From: Micromonospora sp. Llam0
GTDB lineage: Bacteria; Actinomycetota; Actinomycetes; Mycobacteriales; Micromonosporaceae
DNA length: 64,000 bases
Direction of reading: 5' to 3'
Assembly: GCF_003751085.1 (NCBI RefSeq)
Contig: NZ_RJJY01000002.1
Coordinates: forward strand, 1,116,001-1,180,000
Shown: piece by piece, positions 54,452 through 64,000 of the stretch
Layout of the letters: each line of letters begins with the position of its first letter
Position numbering within the stretch: the stretch's first letter is position 1
The notes under the pieces: model-generated
What the model was told of the DNA's origin: nothing
The model's input: only the letters and a program-made list of their open reading frames with translations
Database searches by the model: none
Translations under genes and position numbers: made by a program

Positions 54452-55891
54452 ATGATCAAGTCGAGAACAACCAGAGCCGGCCTGGCGTCGGCCGGGGCCG
54501 CGTTGCTGGCGTCGGCGGCGCTCGTCGTGGCGGCACCGGCCGGTGCCGCTGCGGCGGGCTGCTCGGTCAACTACGCCGTGTCGTCACAATGGCCGGGCGG
54601 GTTCGGCGCCAGCGTGACCATCACCAACCTCGGGGATCCACTGACCAGTTGGACGCTGACCTGGTCGTTCGGTGCCGGACAGACGGTGACGCAGGCCTGG
54701 AACACGTCACTGACCCAGAGCGGCTCGGCGGTGACCGCCAGCAACGTCAGCTACAACAACGCCGTCCCCACCAACGGTACGGTGTCGTTCGGCTTCAACG
54801 GCTCGTGGACGGGTAGCAACCCGGCACCGACGAGTTTCGCCCTCAACGGTGTGGCGTGCAACGGCGGCACGACCCCGACCACCGCACCGCCGACCACCGC
54901 ACCGCCCACGACCGCACCGCCGACCACCGCACCGCCCACGACCGCACCGCCCACGACCCCGCCACCGACCACCGCACCGCCGACCTGCAATCTGCCGTCG
55001 ACGTACCGCTGGACCTCCACCGGCGCACTCGCCCAACCCCGCTCCGGCTGGGTGTCGTTGAAGGACTTCACCCACGCCCCCTACAACGGCCAACACCTCG
55101 TCTACGCCACCAACCACGACTACGGCACCAGCTGGGGCTCCATGAACTTCGGCCTCTTCTCCAACTGGAACCAGATGGGCTCCGCCAGCCAGAACGCCAT
55201 GCCCTTCTCCGCCGTCGCACCGTCGCTGTTCTACTTCGCCCCCCGCAACATCTGGATCCTCGCCTACCAATGGGGCGGCCCCGCCTTCTCCTACCGCACC
55301 TCCACCAACCCGGCCGACGTCAACAGCTGGTCCGCCCACCAGACCCTCTTCACCGGCAGCATCAGCAACTCCGGCACCGGACCCATCGACCAGGCACTCA
55401 TCGGCGACGACCAGAACATGTACCTCTTCTTCGCCGGCGACAACGGCCGCATCTACCGCGCCAGCATGCCCATCGGCAACTTCCCCGCCAGCTTCGGCTC
55501 CAACTACACCACCATCATGACCGACACCACCAACAACCTCTTCGAAGGCGTCCAGGTCTACAAACTCCAAGGCCAACAGCGCTACCTCATGATCGTCGAA
55601 GCCATCGGCTCCCAGGGCCGCTACTTCCGCTCCTTCACCGCCACCAACCTCGGCGGCACCTGGACACCCCAAGCCACCAGCGAAAACAACCCCTTCGCCG
55701 GCCGCGCCAACAGCGGCGCCACCTGGACCAACGACATCAGCCACGGCGAACTCATCCGCACCAACGCCGACCAGACCATGACCATCGACCCCTGCAACCT
55801 CCAACTCCTCTACCAGGGACGCTCCCCCAACTCCGGCGGCGACTACGGCCTCCTGCCCTACCGCCCCGGCGTCCTCACCCTGCAACGCTGA
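54452..55891 (+). CDS. Secreted alpha-L-arabinofuranosidase (CBM2-GH62)
   Basis: The protein has 479 residues. The signal peptide (about 1-37) ends in an AxA site. CBM2 (about 38-137) starts [19 protein letters not shown] and carries exposed Trp residues for cellulose/xylan binding. A (TTAPP)n linker runs about 140-178. The GH62 domain (about 179-479) has [37 protein letters not shown] and the typical C-terminal [16 protein letters not shown]. It removes arabinose side chains from xylan. The GH62 part has a markedly C-rich, G-poor plus strand compared with neighbours, consistent with a separate module origin. A CebR-like site lies upstream. Confidence 0.95.
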   Translation: MIKSRTTRAGLASAGAALLASAALVVAAPAGAAAAGCSVNYAVSSQWPGGFGASVTITNLGDPLTSWTLTWSFGAGQTVTQAWNTSLTQSGSAVTASNVSYNNAVPTNGTVSFGFNGSWTGSNPAPTSFALNGVACNGGTTPTTAPPTTAPPTTAPPTTAPPTTAPPTTPPPTTAPPTCNLPSTYRWTSTGALAQPRSGWVSLKDFTHAPYNGQHLVYATNHDYGTSWGSMNFGLFSNWNQMGSASQNAMPFSAVAPSLFYFAPRNIWILAYQWGGPAFSYRTSTNPADVNSWSAHQTLFTGSISNSGTGPIDQALIGDDQNMYLFFAGDNGRIYRASMPIGNFPASFGSNYTTIMTDTTNNLFEGVQVYKLQGQQRYLMIVEAIGSQGRYFRSFTATNLGGTWTPQATSENNPFAGRANSGATWTNDISHGELIRTNADQTMTIDPCNLQLLYQGRSPNSGGDYGLLPYRPGVLTLQR

Positions 55892-55962
55892 CCCACCACA
55901 CCACAGCACCACAGCATGACGGGCGGGCCCGGCACCACGCCGGGCCCGCCCCCTGCGAACGA

Positions 55963-57465
55963 TCAGGGCTTGGCCGGAGCGGTGTCGCCGTACAGCCAGG
56001 CATCGAAGAATTCCCGCAGCGGCTGGCCGGAGACCCGCTCGGCGACCGTGACGAACTCCTCGGTGCTGGCGTTGCCGTTGCGGCGCTCGGCCGTCCAGGT
56101 GCGGAGCAGGCGGAAGAACGCGTCTTCGCCGATGGTCAGCCGCAACGCGTGCACGGTCAGCCCGCCCCGCTTGTACACCGACTGACTGAAGATCCCCGCC
56201 GGCCCGGGGTCACCTGCCGGACTCGCCCAGTCGATCCGGTCGTACTCGCGGTCGAACATCTCGTCGACGGTGGCCGCACCGTCGTGCTCGGACCACAGCC
56301 ATTCCGCGTACGTCGCGAAACCCTCGTTGAGCCACATGTCCCGCCAGTGCCGGATCGACACGCTGTTGCCGAACCACTGGTGGGCCAGCTCGTGGGCGAC
56401 CACCCAGGTGACCGGTCCGGAGTCGAAGAACACGTCGCCGTACACCGGCCGCGACTGGGTCTCCAGGGCGTAGCGGATCCGGTCGTCGTTCACCACCACG
56501 CCGCCGTACGCGTCGACCGGGTACGGGCCGAACACCGTCTCCAGGTAGTCGGCGATCTCACCGGTGCGGGCCATCGCCTGCTCGGCCGGGCCGCCTTCCG
56601 GCAAATCGGCGGAGACGGCCGTCACCATCGGCCGGCCGGCGTGGGTGCCACGCTCCACCCGGTAGTCGCCGATCACCAGAGTGGTCAGGTAGCTGGCCAG
56701 CGGGGTGGACTCCGACCAGGTCCAGGTGGTCCAGCCGCCGGTGCTGCTGGTCGGCCCCGGTACGCCGACGCTCAACGCGGCCAGCCCGTCCGGGACGGTG
56801 ATGTCGATGTCGAAGGTCGCCTTGTCCAGCGGGTGGTCGTTGACCGGAAACCAGGTGCTGGCCGACTCGGGTTGGCCGAGCGCGATCGCGCCGTCGGCGG
56901 TCACGTGAAAGCCGCCCGCGCCGAGGTCCGGGCTGGTCAGCGGCTCGGGCCGGCCACCGTAGTCGACGACCACGGTGAACTGCGTACCGTCGGTCAGCCC
57001 GGTGGCCGGGGTGACGACCAGTTCGTTGCCGTCGCGGCTGTGTTCGGCCGCGGCGTCGTCGACGGTGACCGCGTCGACGACCAGCCCGGCCAGGTCGAGG
57101 TTGAACCGGGACAGGTCCGTGGTGGCGGTGGCGGTGATCGTGGCGGTGCCGTCGAGCCGCTCGCCGTCCGGGTCGTAGCGCAACGTCAGCTGGTAGCCGG
57201 CCACGTCGTAGCCGCCGTTGCCGTACGTCGGGAAGTAGGGGTCGCCGATGCCGGCCGCACCTGGTTGGAAACCACCCGCCGGGCTGTCGTCACCCCGGTC
57301 GACCAGCTCCGGCAGGACGCCGCAGCCGCCGGCACCGGCGGTCAGCACCGCCGCGAGCAGCGCGGCGACGCGCACCGTACGCCGCCGTGGCCCGGACCAC
57401 CGACGGCGGCCCGACGCGAACGACGGACACCGACCCGGCGCGGGCGACGGACGGCGGCTGGTCAC
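55963..57465 (-). CDS. M1-family zinc metallopeptidase, lipoprotein
   Basis: The protein has about 500 residues. A basic N-terminus, signal segment and lipobox AGGC precede the peptidase. The zinc site HELAHQW is followed 18 residues later by Glu in WLNEGFATYAEW. The peptide amine is held by a GxMEN-like region, here degenerate around YALETQSRP. The GTG at 57465 overlaps the guaB3 stop (GTGA); a GTG nearer the signal (about 57378) is also possible. It probably trims peptides at the outer face of the membrane. Confidence 0.88.
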   Translation of the reverse strand: MTSRRPSPAPGRCPSFASGRRRWSGPRRRTVRVAALLAAVLTAGAGGCGVLPELVDRGDDSPAGGFQPGAAGIGDPYFPTYGNGGYDVAGYQLTLRYDPDGERLDGTATITATATTDLSRFNLDLAGLVVDAVTVDDAAAEHSRDGNELVVTPATGLTDGTQFTVVVDYGGRPEPLTSPDLGAGGFHVTADGAIALGQPESASTWFPVNDHPLDKATFDIDITVPDGLAALSVGVPGPTSSTGGWTTWTWSESTPLASYLTTLVIGDYRVERGTHAGRPMVTAVSADLPEGGPAEQAMARTGEIADYLETVFGPYPVDAYGGVVVNDDRIRYALETQSRPVYGDVFFDSGPVTWVVAHELAHQWFGNSVSIRHWRDMWLNEGFATYAEWLWSEHDGAATVDEMFDREYDRIDWASPAGDPGPAGIFSQSVYKRGGLTVHALRLTIGEDAFFRLLRTWTAERRNGNASTEEFVTVAERVSGQPLREFFDAWLYGDTAPAKP

Positions 57466-58580
57466 CGGTCGAGGACCAGACCGACCCGCTGGAACTCCTT
57501 CAGGTCGCGGTAGCCGCACTTGGCCATCGCCCGGCGCAGCCCGCCGAACAGGTTCTGCTGGCCGTCCGGGGAGTCGGCCGGGCCGAACAGGATCTGCTCC
57601 ATGGTGCCCAGCGGCTCGTCGGCCACCCCGAACGCGCCGCGCGGCAGCTTCGGGTGGCTGGCCACCGAGTGCCACCACGCCCCGGCGGCCGGGGCCTCGG
57701 CGCACAGTGACAGCGGCTCCCCGAGCATCACCGCGTCGGCACCGCAGCCCAGCGCCTTGGCGATGTCACCGGAGGTCTGCAGGTCGCCGTCGGCGATCAG
57801 GTGCACGTACCGGCCGCCGGTCTCGTCCAGGTAGTCGCGGCGGGCGGCGGCCGCGTCGGCGATCGCGGTGGCCATCGGCACTCGGATGCCGAGCACCGAA
57901 TCGGTGGTCGACCACTCGTCCGCGCCGATCCCGACGATCACCCCGGCCGCACCGGTACGCATCAGGTGCAGCGCCGTCTTGTAGTCGGTGCAGCCGCCGA
58001 CCACCACCGGCAGGTCCAGGTCGGCGATGAACTCCTTGAGGTTCAGCGGCTCGTCGGTGGTGGAGACGTGCTCCGCCGACACCAGGGTGCCCTGGATCAC
58101 CAGGATGTCCACGCCGGCGTCCAGCACCACCGGAGCCAGCGCCAGGGTGTGCTGCGGCGACACCCGGGCGGCGACCGTACCGCCGCCGGCCCGCATCTGC
58201 CGGACCCGTTCGGCGATCAGCTCGGGGCGGATCGGTTCGGCGTACGCCTCCTGCAGCCGCCGGGTCGCCGGGTCGTCGTCGTCCAGCGCGGCCAGCTCGC
58301 CGAGCACCTTGCTCGGATCCTCGTAGCGGGTCCACAGCCCTTCGACGTTGAGTACGCCGAGCCCGCCCAGCTCGCTCAGTTTGGCGGCGCTGGCCGGGCT
58401 CATCGTGGCATCCGACGGGTGCGCCACGCACGGAATCTTGAACTGGTACGCGTCGAGCTGCCACCCGGTGGAGACGTCGTCGACGTCCCGGGTCCGCCGG
58501 CTCGGCACGATGGCGATGTCGTCCAGGTGGTAGCCGCGCTGCGCGGTCTTGCCCAGCCCGATCTCGACCACGTCACGCAT
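57462..58580 (-). CDS. guaB3: GuaB3-family IMP dehydrogenase-related protein
   Basis: The protein has 372 residues, a TIM barrel without the CBS domains of GuaB. Residues around GIGADEWSTTD show that the active-site loop has no Cys, the usual GuaB3 pattern. Other family segments: VEIGLGKTAQRGYHLDD, then LVIQGTLVSAEHVS, then [20 protein letters not shown]. It follows guaB on the same strand with a 72-bp gap. Likely linked to guanine nucleotide balance. Confidence 0.93.
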   Translation of the reverse strand: MRDVVEIGLGKTAQRGYHLDDIAIVPSRRTRDVDDVSTGWQLDAYQFKIPCVAHPSDATMSPASAAKLSELGGLGVLNVEGLWTRYEDPSKVLGELAALDDDDPATRRLQEAYAEPIRPELIAERVRQMRAGGGTVAARVSPQHTLALAPVVLDAGVDILVIQGTLVSAEHVSTTDEPLNLKEFIADLDLPVVVGGCTDYKTALHLMRTGAAGVIVGIGADEWSTTDSVLGIRVPMATAIADAAAARRDYLDETGGRYVHLIADGDLQTSGDIAKALGCGADAVMLGEPLSLCAEAPAAGAWWHSVASHPKLPRGAFGVADEPLGTMEQILFGPADSPDGQQNLFGGLRRAMAKCGYRDLKEFQRVGLVLDR

Positions 58581-58652
58581 GGCATATCTCCGTCATGGAC
58601 AGGTCGACCGCCCGGCGGCTCGGCCACCGCGCGGGCAGGTCGACGGCGTAGG

Positions 58653-60911
<2,259 letters not shown>

Positions 60912-60936
60912 TCAGGGCCGGCCGGGCTAAGGTCGG

Positions 60937-62004
60937 TCAGGCGACCAGTCCGGTACGGAATCCGGTGGCCACCGCGTGCGCCCGGTCCCGTGCGCCGAGC
61001 TTGCGGAACAGTCGCCGCGCGTGGGTCTTGACGGTGTCCTCCGAGACGAACAGGTCACGGCCGATCTCGCCGTTGCTCTTGCCTTCCGCCATCCCGCGCA
61101 GCACCTGAAGTTCGCGTTCGGTGAGCCCGATCCGGCGTAGCGCGGTGACTCGACCGTCCGACGGCTGGGCGCCGTCCGGCCCGGTACCGTGCGACACGCT
61201 GCGATCAGGTGCGCTGCCGGTCGGGGCGGTGCCATTGGGTGCGCTGCCGGTCGGGGCGGTGCCATCCGCCGGGGCGATGCCGGAGTCCGTCCCCCGAGTC
61301 ACCGCGCCGTCGGGGTGCGGGACGGGTGCCGGTGCGTCGGCGGTGTCGGCGGCCGGTGCCGCCGCGGCCGCGTCGTCGCGTTGGTTCGGCACCACGGTCG
61401 GACCGGTGGCCGGGTCCGCACCGGCAGCAGCCGCAGCCGCTGGCTCTGCGGCGGCGCCGGTGACCGCTCGTCCGGCGGAGTCGGTACCAGCGGCGGCGCC
61501 CCCGGGGTGGTGAGTCGCCGCGCCAGCGGCGGCAGCCCCGGGGTGGTGAGTCGCCGCGCCAGCGGCACCGATGGTGGCGGTCACCGCCGGGGCCGGGGCG
61601 GCCGCTGACTGCTCGGTCAGCAGTGCCGGCGTACGGCGACCCGGCGCAGCGAGCAGCAGCAGGGTCTTCGCCACGGCGGTGACCAGGTCGTCGGTGCCGC
61701 GCAGCAGCCCGCGGGCGCCGGCGGCCAGCGCGGCCGACGCCACCTGCGGGTCCTCCCCGCCGAACAGCACGATCACGCTGCCTGGCGAGCGGGCCAGCAC
61801 CCGGCGGGTGAAGCTGGCGCTGTCTGGACGGGCTAGGGCGGTGTCGGCGAGTACGATCTCCGCTGGGCGTTCGGCGAGCCGCAGCATCACCTCCGGTTCA
61901 GAGACCGCTGTGCGTACTGCGGCGGAGAGACCGAGCCGGGCGGCGGCGGCGGTGATGTTCTGAGCTGCAACTACTGTTCGTACACACACGAGCACCTTGC
62001 GCAC
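60937..62004 (-). CDS. LuxR-family regulator with receiver-like N-terminus and long linker
   Basis: The protein has 355 residues. The N-terminal about 115 residues form a receiver-like alpha/beta fold (VLVCVRTVVAAQNITAAAAR, then IVLADTALARPD). The acidic pocket is incomplete, so phosphorylation is doubtful. A 170-residue Ala/Pro/Gly/Thr linker contains DNA-level repeats. The C-terminal HTH is LTERELQVLRGMAEGKSNGE and VSEDTVKTHARRLFRKLG. The GTG start follows a GGGAGAGGGGAG stretch. It is divergent from whiB. It may sense a small molecule rather than a kinase. Confidence 0.85.
   Translation of the reverse strand: MRKVLVCVRTVVAAQNITAAAARLGLSAAVRTAVSEPEVMLRLAERPAEIVLADTALARPDSASFTRRVLARSPGSVIVLFGGEDPQVASAALAAGARGLLRGTDDLVTAVAKTLLLLAAPGRRTPALLTEQSAAAPAPAVTATIGAAGAATHHPGAAAAGAATHHPGGAAAGTDSAGRAVTGAAAEPAAAAAAGADPATGPTVVPNQRDDAAAAAPAADTADAPAPVPHPDGAVTRGTDSGIAPADGTAPTGSAPNGTAPTGSAPDRSVSHGTGPDGAQPSDGRVTALRRIGLTERELQVLRGMAEGKSNGEIGRDLFVSEDTVKTHARRLFRKLGARDRAHAVATGFRTGLVA
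61208..61566. repeat. Direct repeats in the regulator's linker
   Basis: A 28-bp unit occurs at 61208-61235 and 61238-61265 (period 30). A 31-bp unit starting CCCCGGGGTGGTGAG occurs at 61500-61530 and 61536-61566 (period 36). Both keep the frame, so they expand the linker by 10 and 12 residues. Confidence 0.85.
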
Positions 62005-62284
62005 TTGTGACTCCCCTCTCCCGCCAGCAGCAGATCACGCGAGGCACGCTCGCTCATGCGCTTTGCCACGAAAAAAGATGAAAGTTCAGGACCGGTGGCC
62101 ACGTCGCCGACCGGCTATCACGCGCAGGTTCCGACCCGGGTGTTCCCGCACGTTCCGGCACGGGTGATTGAGCAGTGGGACTCCCGGGTACCCCGGTGAC
62201 ACGAAGGACCGGAGCGCTTGCGCGGCCGGCCGCCCGGTCCTACCACGAAGTGTCCGCGGGAGCCGCGCGGAAGGAGGGGTGCAG

Positions 62285-62713
62285 ATGTCGGATGTACGCC
62301 GACTGCCCGGACCGATCGTCGACCTATGGGAGTGGCAGATCCTCGGTGCCTGCCGTGGCCGGGACAGCGCCCAGTTCTTCCACCCCGACGGTGAGCGGGG
62401 GTCGTCACGCAACCGTCGGGAGTCGGGCGCCAAGGCGGTCTGCCGGACCTGCCCGGTCCGGGCGGAGTGCGCCGCGCACGCCCTGTCGGTCCGCGAGCCG
62501 TACGGGGTGTGGGGCGGCTTCAGCGAGTCGGAACGACTCCGGCTGCTCGCCCTCGGCTGGGAGGACCTCGCCGACCGCCACGGCGGCCGGGTCGACGTGC
62601 AACGGCTGGAGGCCCGGCTGGGCCGGCCGCACAAGTCGACCGTGCCGGCCCAGCGCCGGCCGGAATCGACCGCCGTCAGGCCGCAGCCGGCGGACTCGGC
62701 CACCGCCGCCTGA
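62285..62713 (+). CDS. WhiB-family Fe-S transcription factor
   Basis: The protein has 142 residues. The four cluster-binding Cys are in GACRGRD (about 23) and CRTCPVRAEC plus its flank (about 59-68). The GVWGG turn is in EPYGVWGGFSESER. A basic C-terminal tail (PHKSTVPAQRR) provides DNA contacts. AAGGAGG lies before the ATG. Members act as redox- or NO-responsive partners of the main sigma factor in development or stress. It is longer at the C-terminus than WhiA/B-type minimal proteins. Confidence 0.95.
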   Translation: MSDVRRLPGPIVDLWEWQILGACRGRDSAQFFHPDGERGSSRNRRESGAKAVCRTCPVRAECAAHALSVREPYGVWGGFSESERLRLLALGWEDLADRHGGRVDVQRLEARLGRPHKSTVPAQRRPESTAVRPQPADSATAA

Positions 62714-62798
62714 CCCCGGCGACTGCCGCCTGAACCACGGCCGCGCGGCTACTACCTCGGCCACGACCTCGGCCGCGGGGCCGCCGGCTCAAATGTCC

Positions 62799-64000
62799 CT
62801 ACTGGACTGTTACGCGGACCGAGTGCCAACCTGTCGCCCCGTCCGGGGCAACAGGTTGGCGCAGTTCGGGCTGGGTGGCGCCGGTCCCGTCGGTGGCCCG
62901 GACCTGCAGCAGGTGCTCACCCGAGGTCGCCGGCCACTGCCAGACCCACTGCACCCAGGTGTCCGCCGAGACCGCCGGGGCCAGCTCGGCCGGCTGCCAG
63001 GGGCCGTCGTCCACCCGTACCTCGACGCCGCTGATGCCCCGGTGCGGGGCCCACGCCACCCCGGCCACCGGTACGGTGCCGGCGGACAACTCGGTGCGGA
63101 TCCGGGGGGTGTCGATCCGGGACTGGGTCTTGATCGGGCCCTGCGCCGCCCAGCCGCGCGGCACCCAGTACGCGTCGAAGTCGGCGAAGCTGGTCAACTC
63201 CAGCTCGGTGACCCACTTGCAGGCGGAGACGTACCCGTAGAGGCCGGGCACCACCATGCGGACCGGGAAACCGTGCTCGACCGGCAGTGGTTGACCGTTC
63301 ATCCCGACCGCGAGCAGCGCGTCCCGCCCGTCCAGCAGCGCCTCGGTCGGGGTGCCGCAGGTCCAGCCGTCGACGGACCGGCCGACGACCTGGTCGGCTC
63401 CGGGCAGCGGGCCCGCCTCGACCAGCAGGTCCCGCACCGGTACGCCGAGCCAGCGGGCGTTGCCGATGAGGTTCCCGCCCACCTCGTTCGAGACACAGGC
63501 CAGCGTGACGTACCGCTCCACCAGCTCCATCCCGAGCAGGTCGGCGTAGCTCAGGGTGATCGGGTTGGTCACCCGGCCGTGGATCCGCAGCTGCCATTCG
63601 TCCGGGTCGACCTGGGGCACGACCAGCGCGGTGTCGATCCGGTAGAAGTCACGGTTCGTGGTGACGTACCGGCTCAGCCCCGGTGCCGCCGGGTCCACAC
63701 CGAACGGCAGCGGCGGCGCGGCGGCGACCGGGGCGGGCAGTGTCACGGCGGACCTGGCGGTGGCCACCCCCCGGCGTTGCGCCAGCCAGCGACCGCCGGC
63801 ACCGGTGACCAGGGCGGCGCCGACCGACACGCCGACGCTGGACAGGAACCGTCGCCGGTCGGCGGTGCCGGCGCCGGGCCGAACCGGTACCGGCTCGGCA
63901 GACGAGGCAGACGAGGCAGACGAGGCAGGCGACGCGGCGGCGGCCGGCCGCAGCGGGCCGGCGAGCAGCGCCCAGAGCAGCAACGCGGCGGCGGACGCGC
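62799..64000 (-). CDS. Molybdopterin-dependent oxidoreductase (sulfite oxidase family), 5' end beyond window
   Basis: The frame stays open to the right edge, so the N-terminus is missing. Visible parts: the end of a hydrophobic segment (LLLWALLAGPL), a Ser/Ala-rich linker, then RRRFLSSVGVSVGAAL resembling a twin-Arg motif. The Moco domain has the ligand Cys in YVTLACVSNEVGGNLIGNAR. The C-terminal dimerisation domain follows (VRVDDGPWQPAELAP, then VWQWPATSGEHLLQVRATDG). It resembles the membrane-linked actinobacterial enzymes with several N-terminal helices. Substrate unknown. Confidence 0.92.
   Translation of the reverse strand, partial: ASAAALLLWALLAGPLRPAAAASPASSASSASSAEPVPVRPGAGTADRRRFLSSVGVSVGAALVTGAGGRWLAQRRGVATARSAVTLPAPVAAAPPLPFGVDPAAPGLSRYVTTNRDFYRIDTALVVPQVDPDEWQLRIHGRVTNPITLSYADLLGMELVERYVTLACVSNEVGGNLIGNARWLGVPVRDLLVEAGPLPGADQVVGRSVDGWTCGTPTEALLDGRDALLAVGMNGQPLPVEHGFPVRMVVPGLYGYVSACKWVTELELTSFADFDAYWVPRGWAAQGPIKTQSRIDTPRIRTELSAGTVPVAGVAWAPHRGISGVEVRVDDGPWQPAELAPAVSADTWVQWVWQWPATSGEHLLQVRATDGTGATQPELRQPVAPDGATGWHSVRVTVQ

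Noticed and set aside
54707..55912. Minus-strand frame of 401 codons over the GH62 gene
   Set aside because: Val/Gly-rich mirror of a C-biased gene; the plus strand encodes clear CBM2 and GH62 domains.

Overview
The window is high-GC DNA (roughly 70% by eye) from an actinomycete. GTG starts are frequent, Shine-Dalgarno sites are GGAGG-like, and the gene set includes WhiB, PspC/toastrack proteins, an XRE/DUF5753 regulator, DUF5319, DUF5954, DUF6350 and GuaB3. The mixture best fits Micromonosporaceae (Micromonospora or a relative). That assignment rests on protein style and gene content, not on a search. I see no rRNA, tRNA, CRISPR array, prophage, complete insertion sequence or large biosynthetic cluster.

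Layout. 1-8.3 kb: an edge-truncated gene, a DUF559 nuclease-fold protein, ppc, and a leftward ATPase-permease-ATPase-permease ABC exporter operon. 8.5-13.1 kb: an ATP-sulfurylase-like/APS kinase fusion followed by a sulfotransferase, then a DeoR regulator with galT. 13.3-16.2 kb: a poorly conserved patch with a frameshifted gene, a 24-bp tandem repeat and an XRE regulator. 16.2-27.1 kb: a largely leftward housekeeping block with icd, mdh, folD, a pentapeptide-repeat protein, purH, purN and sucD-sucC. FolD makes the 10-formyl-THF that PurN and PurH use, and icd, mdh and sucCD belong to the TCA cycle. 27.5-33.5 kb: a B12-binding protein, two M23 peptidases, a PcrA/UvrD helicase, and a chorismate mutase preceded by a probable Phe/Tyr leader-peptide attenuator. 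33.6-39.4 kb: a five-gene oligopeptide ABC importer.

39.8-44.0 kb holds a divergent membrane-stress module: a LuxR-type response regulator with a PspC-histidine kinase on one strand, and a PspC-toastrack protein with a small membrane protein on the other. 44.1-46.5 kb encodes phosphatidylethanolamine synthesis (psd fused to an extra N-terminal domain, then convergent pssA). A tandem Nudix protein, a small PspC protein and guaA follow. 49.8-53.2 kb is accessory-like: a collapsed GMC oxidoreductase pseudogene, a MazEF-like toxin-antitoxin pair, a YtrA-type GntR/membrane-protein operon with two operator copies, and a second sulfotransferase. 53.3-64 kb: a DUF5954 protein, a secreted CBM2-GH62 arabinofuranosidase under a CebR-like operator, an M1 metallopeptidase lipoprotein, guaB3 and guaB, DUF5319, a LuxR regulator, WhiB, and a molybdopterin oxidoreductase that runs off the right edge.

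Most notable: the apparently leaderless FFFSY leader peptide plus a 36-bp palindrome before chorismate mutase; the PSD fusion; the degenerate sulfurylase/APS kinase-sulfotransferase pair; the Lia/Psp-like module; and two apparent +1-nt frameshifts that look like recent lesions or assembly errors.
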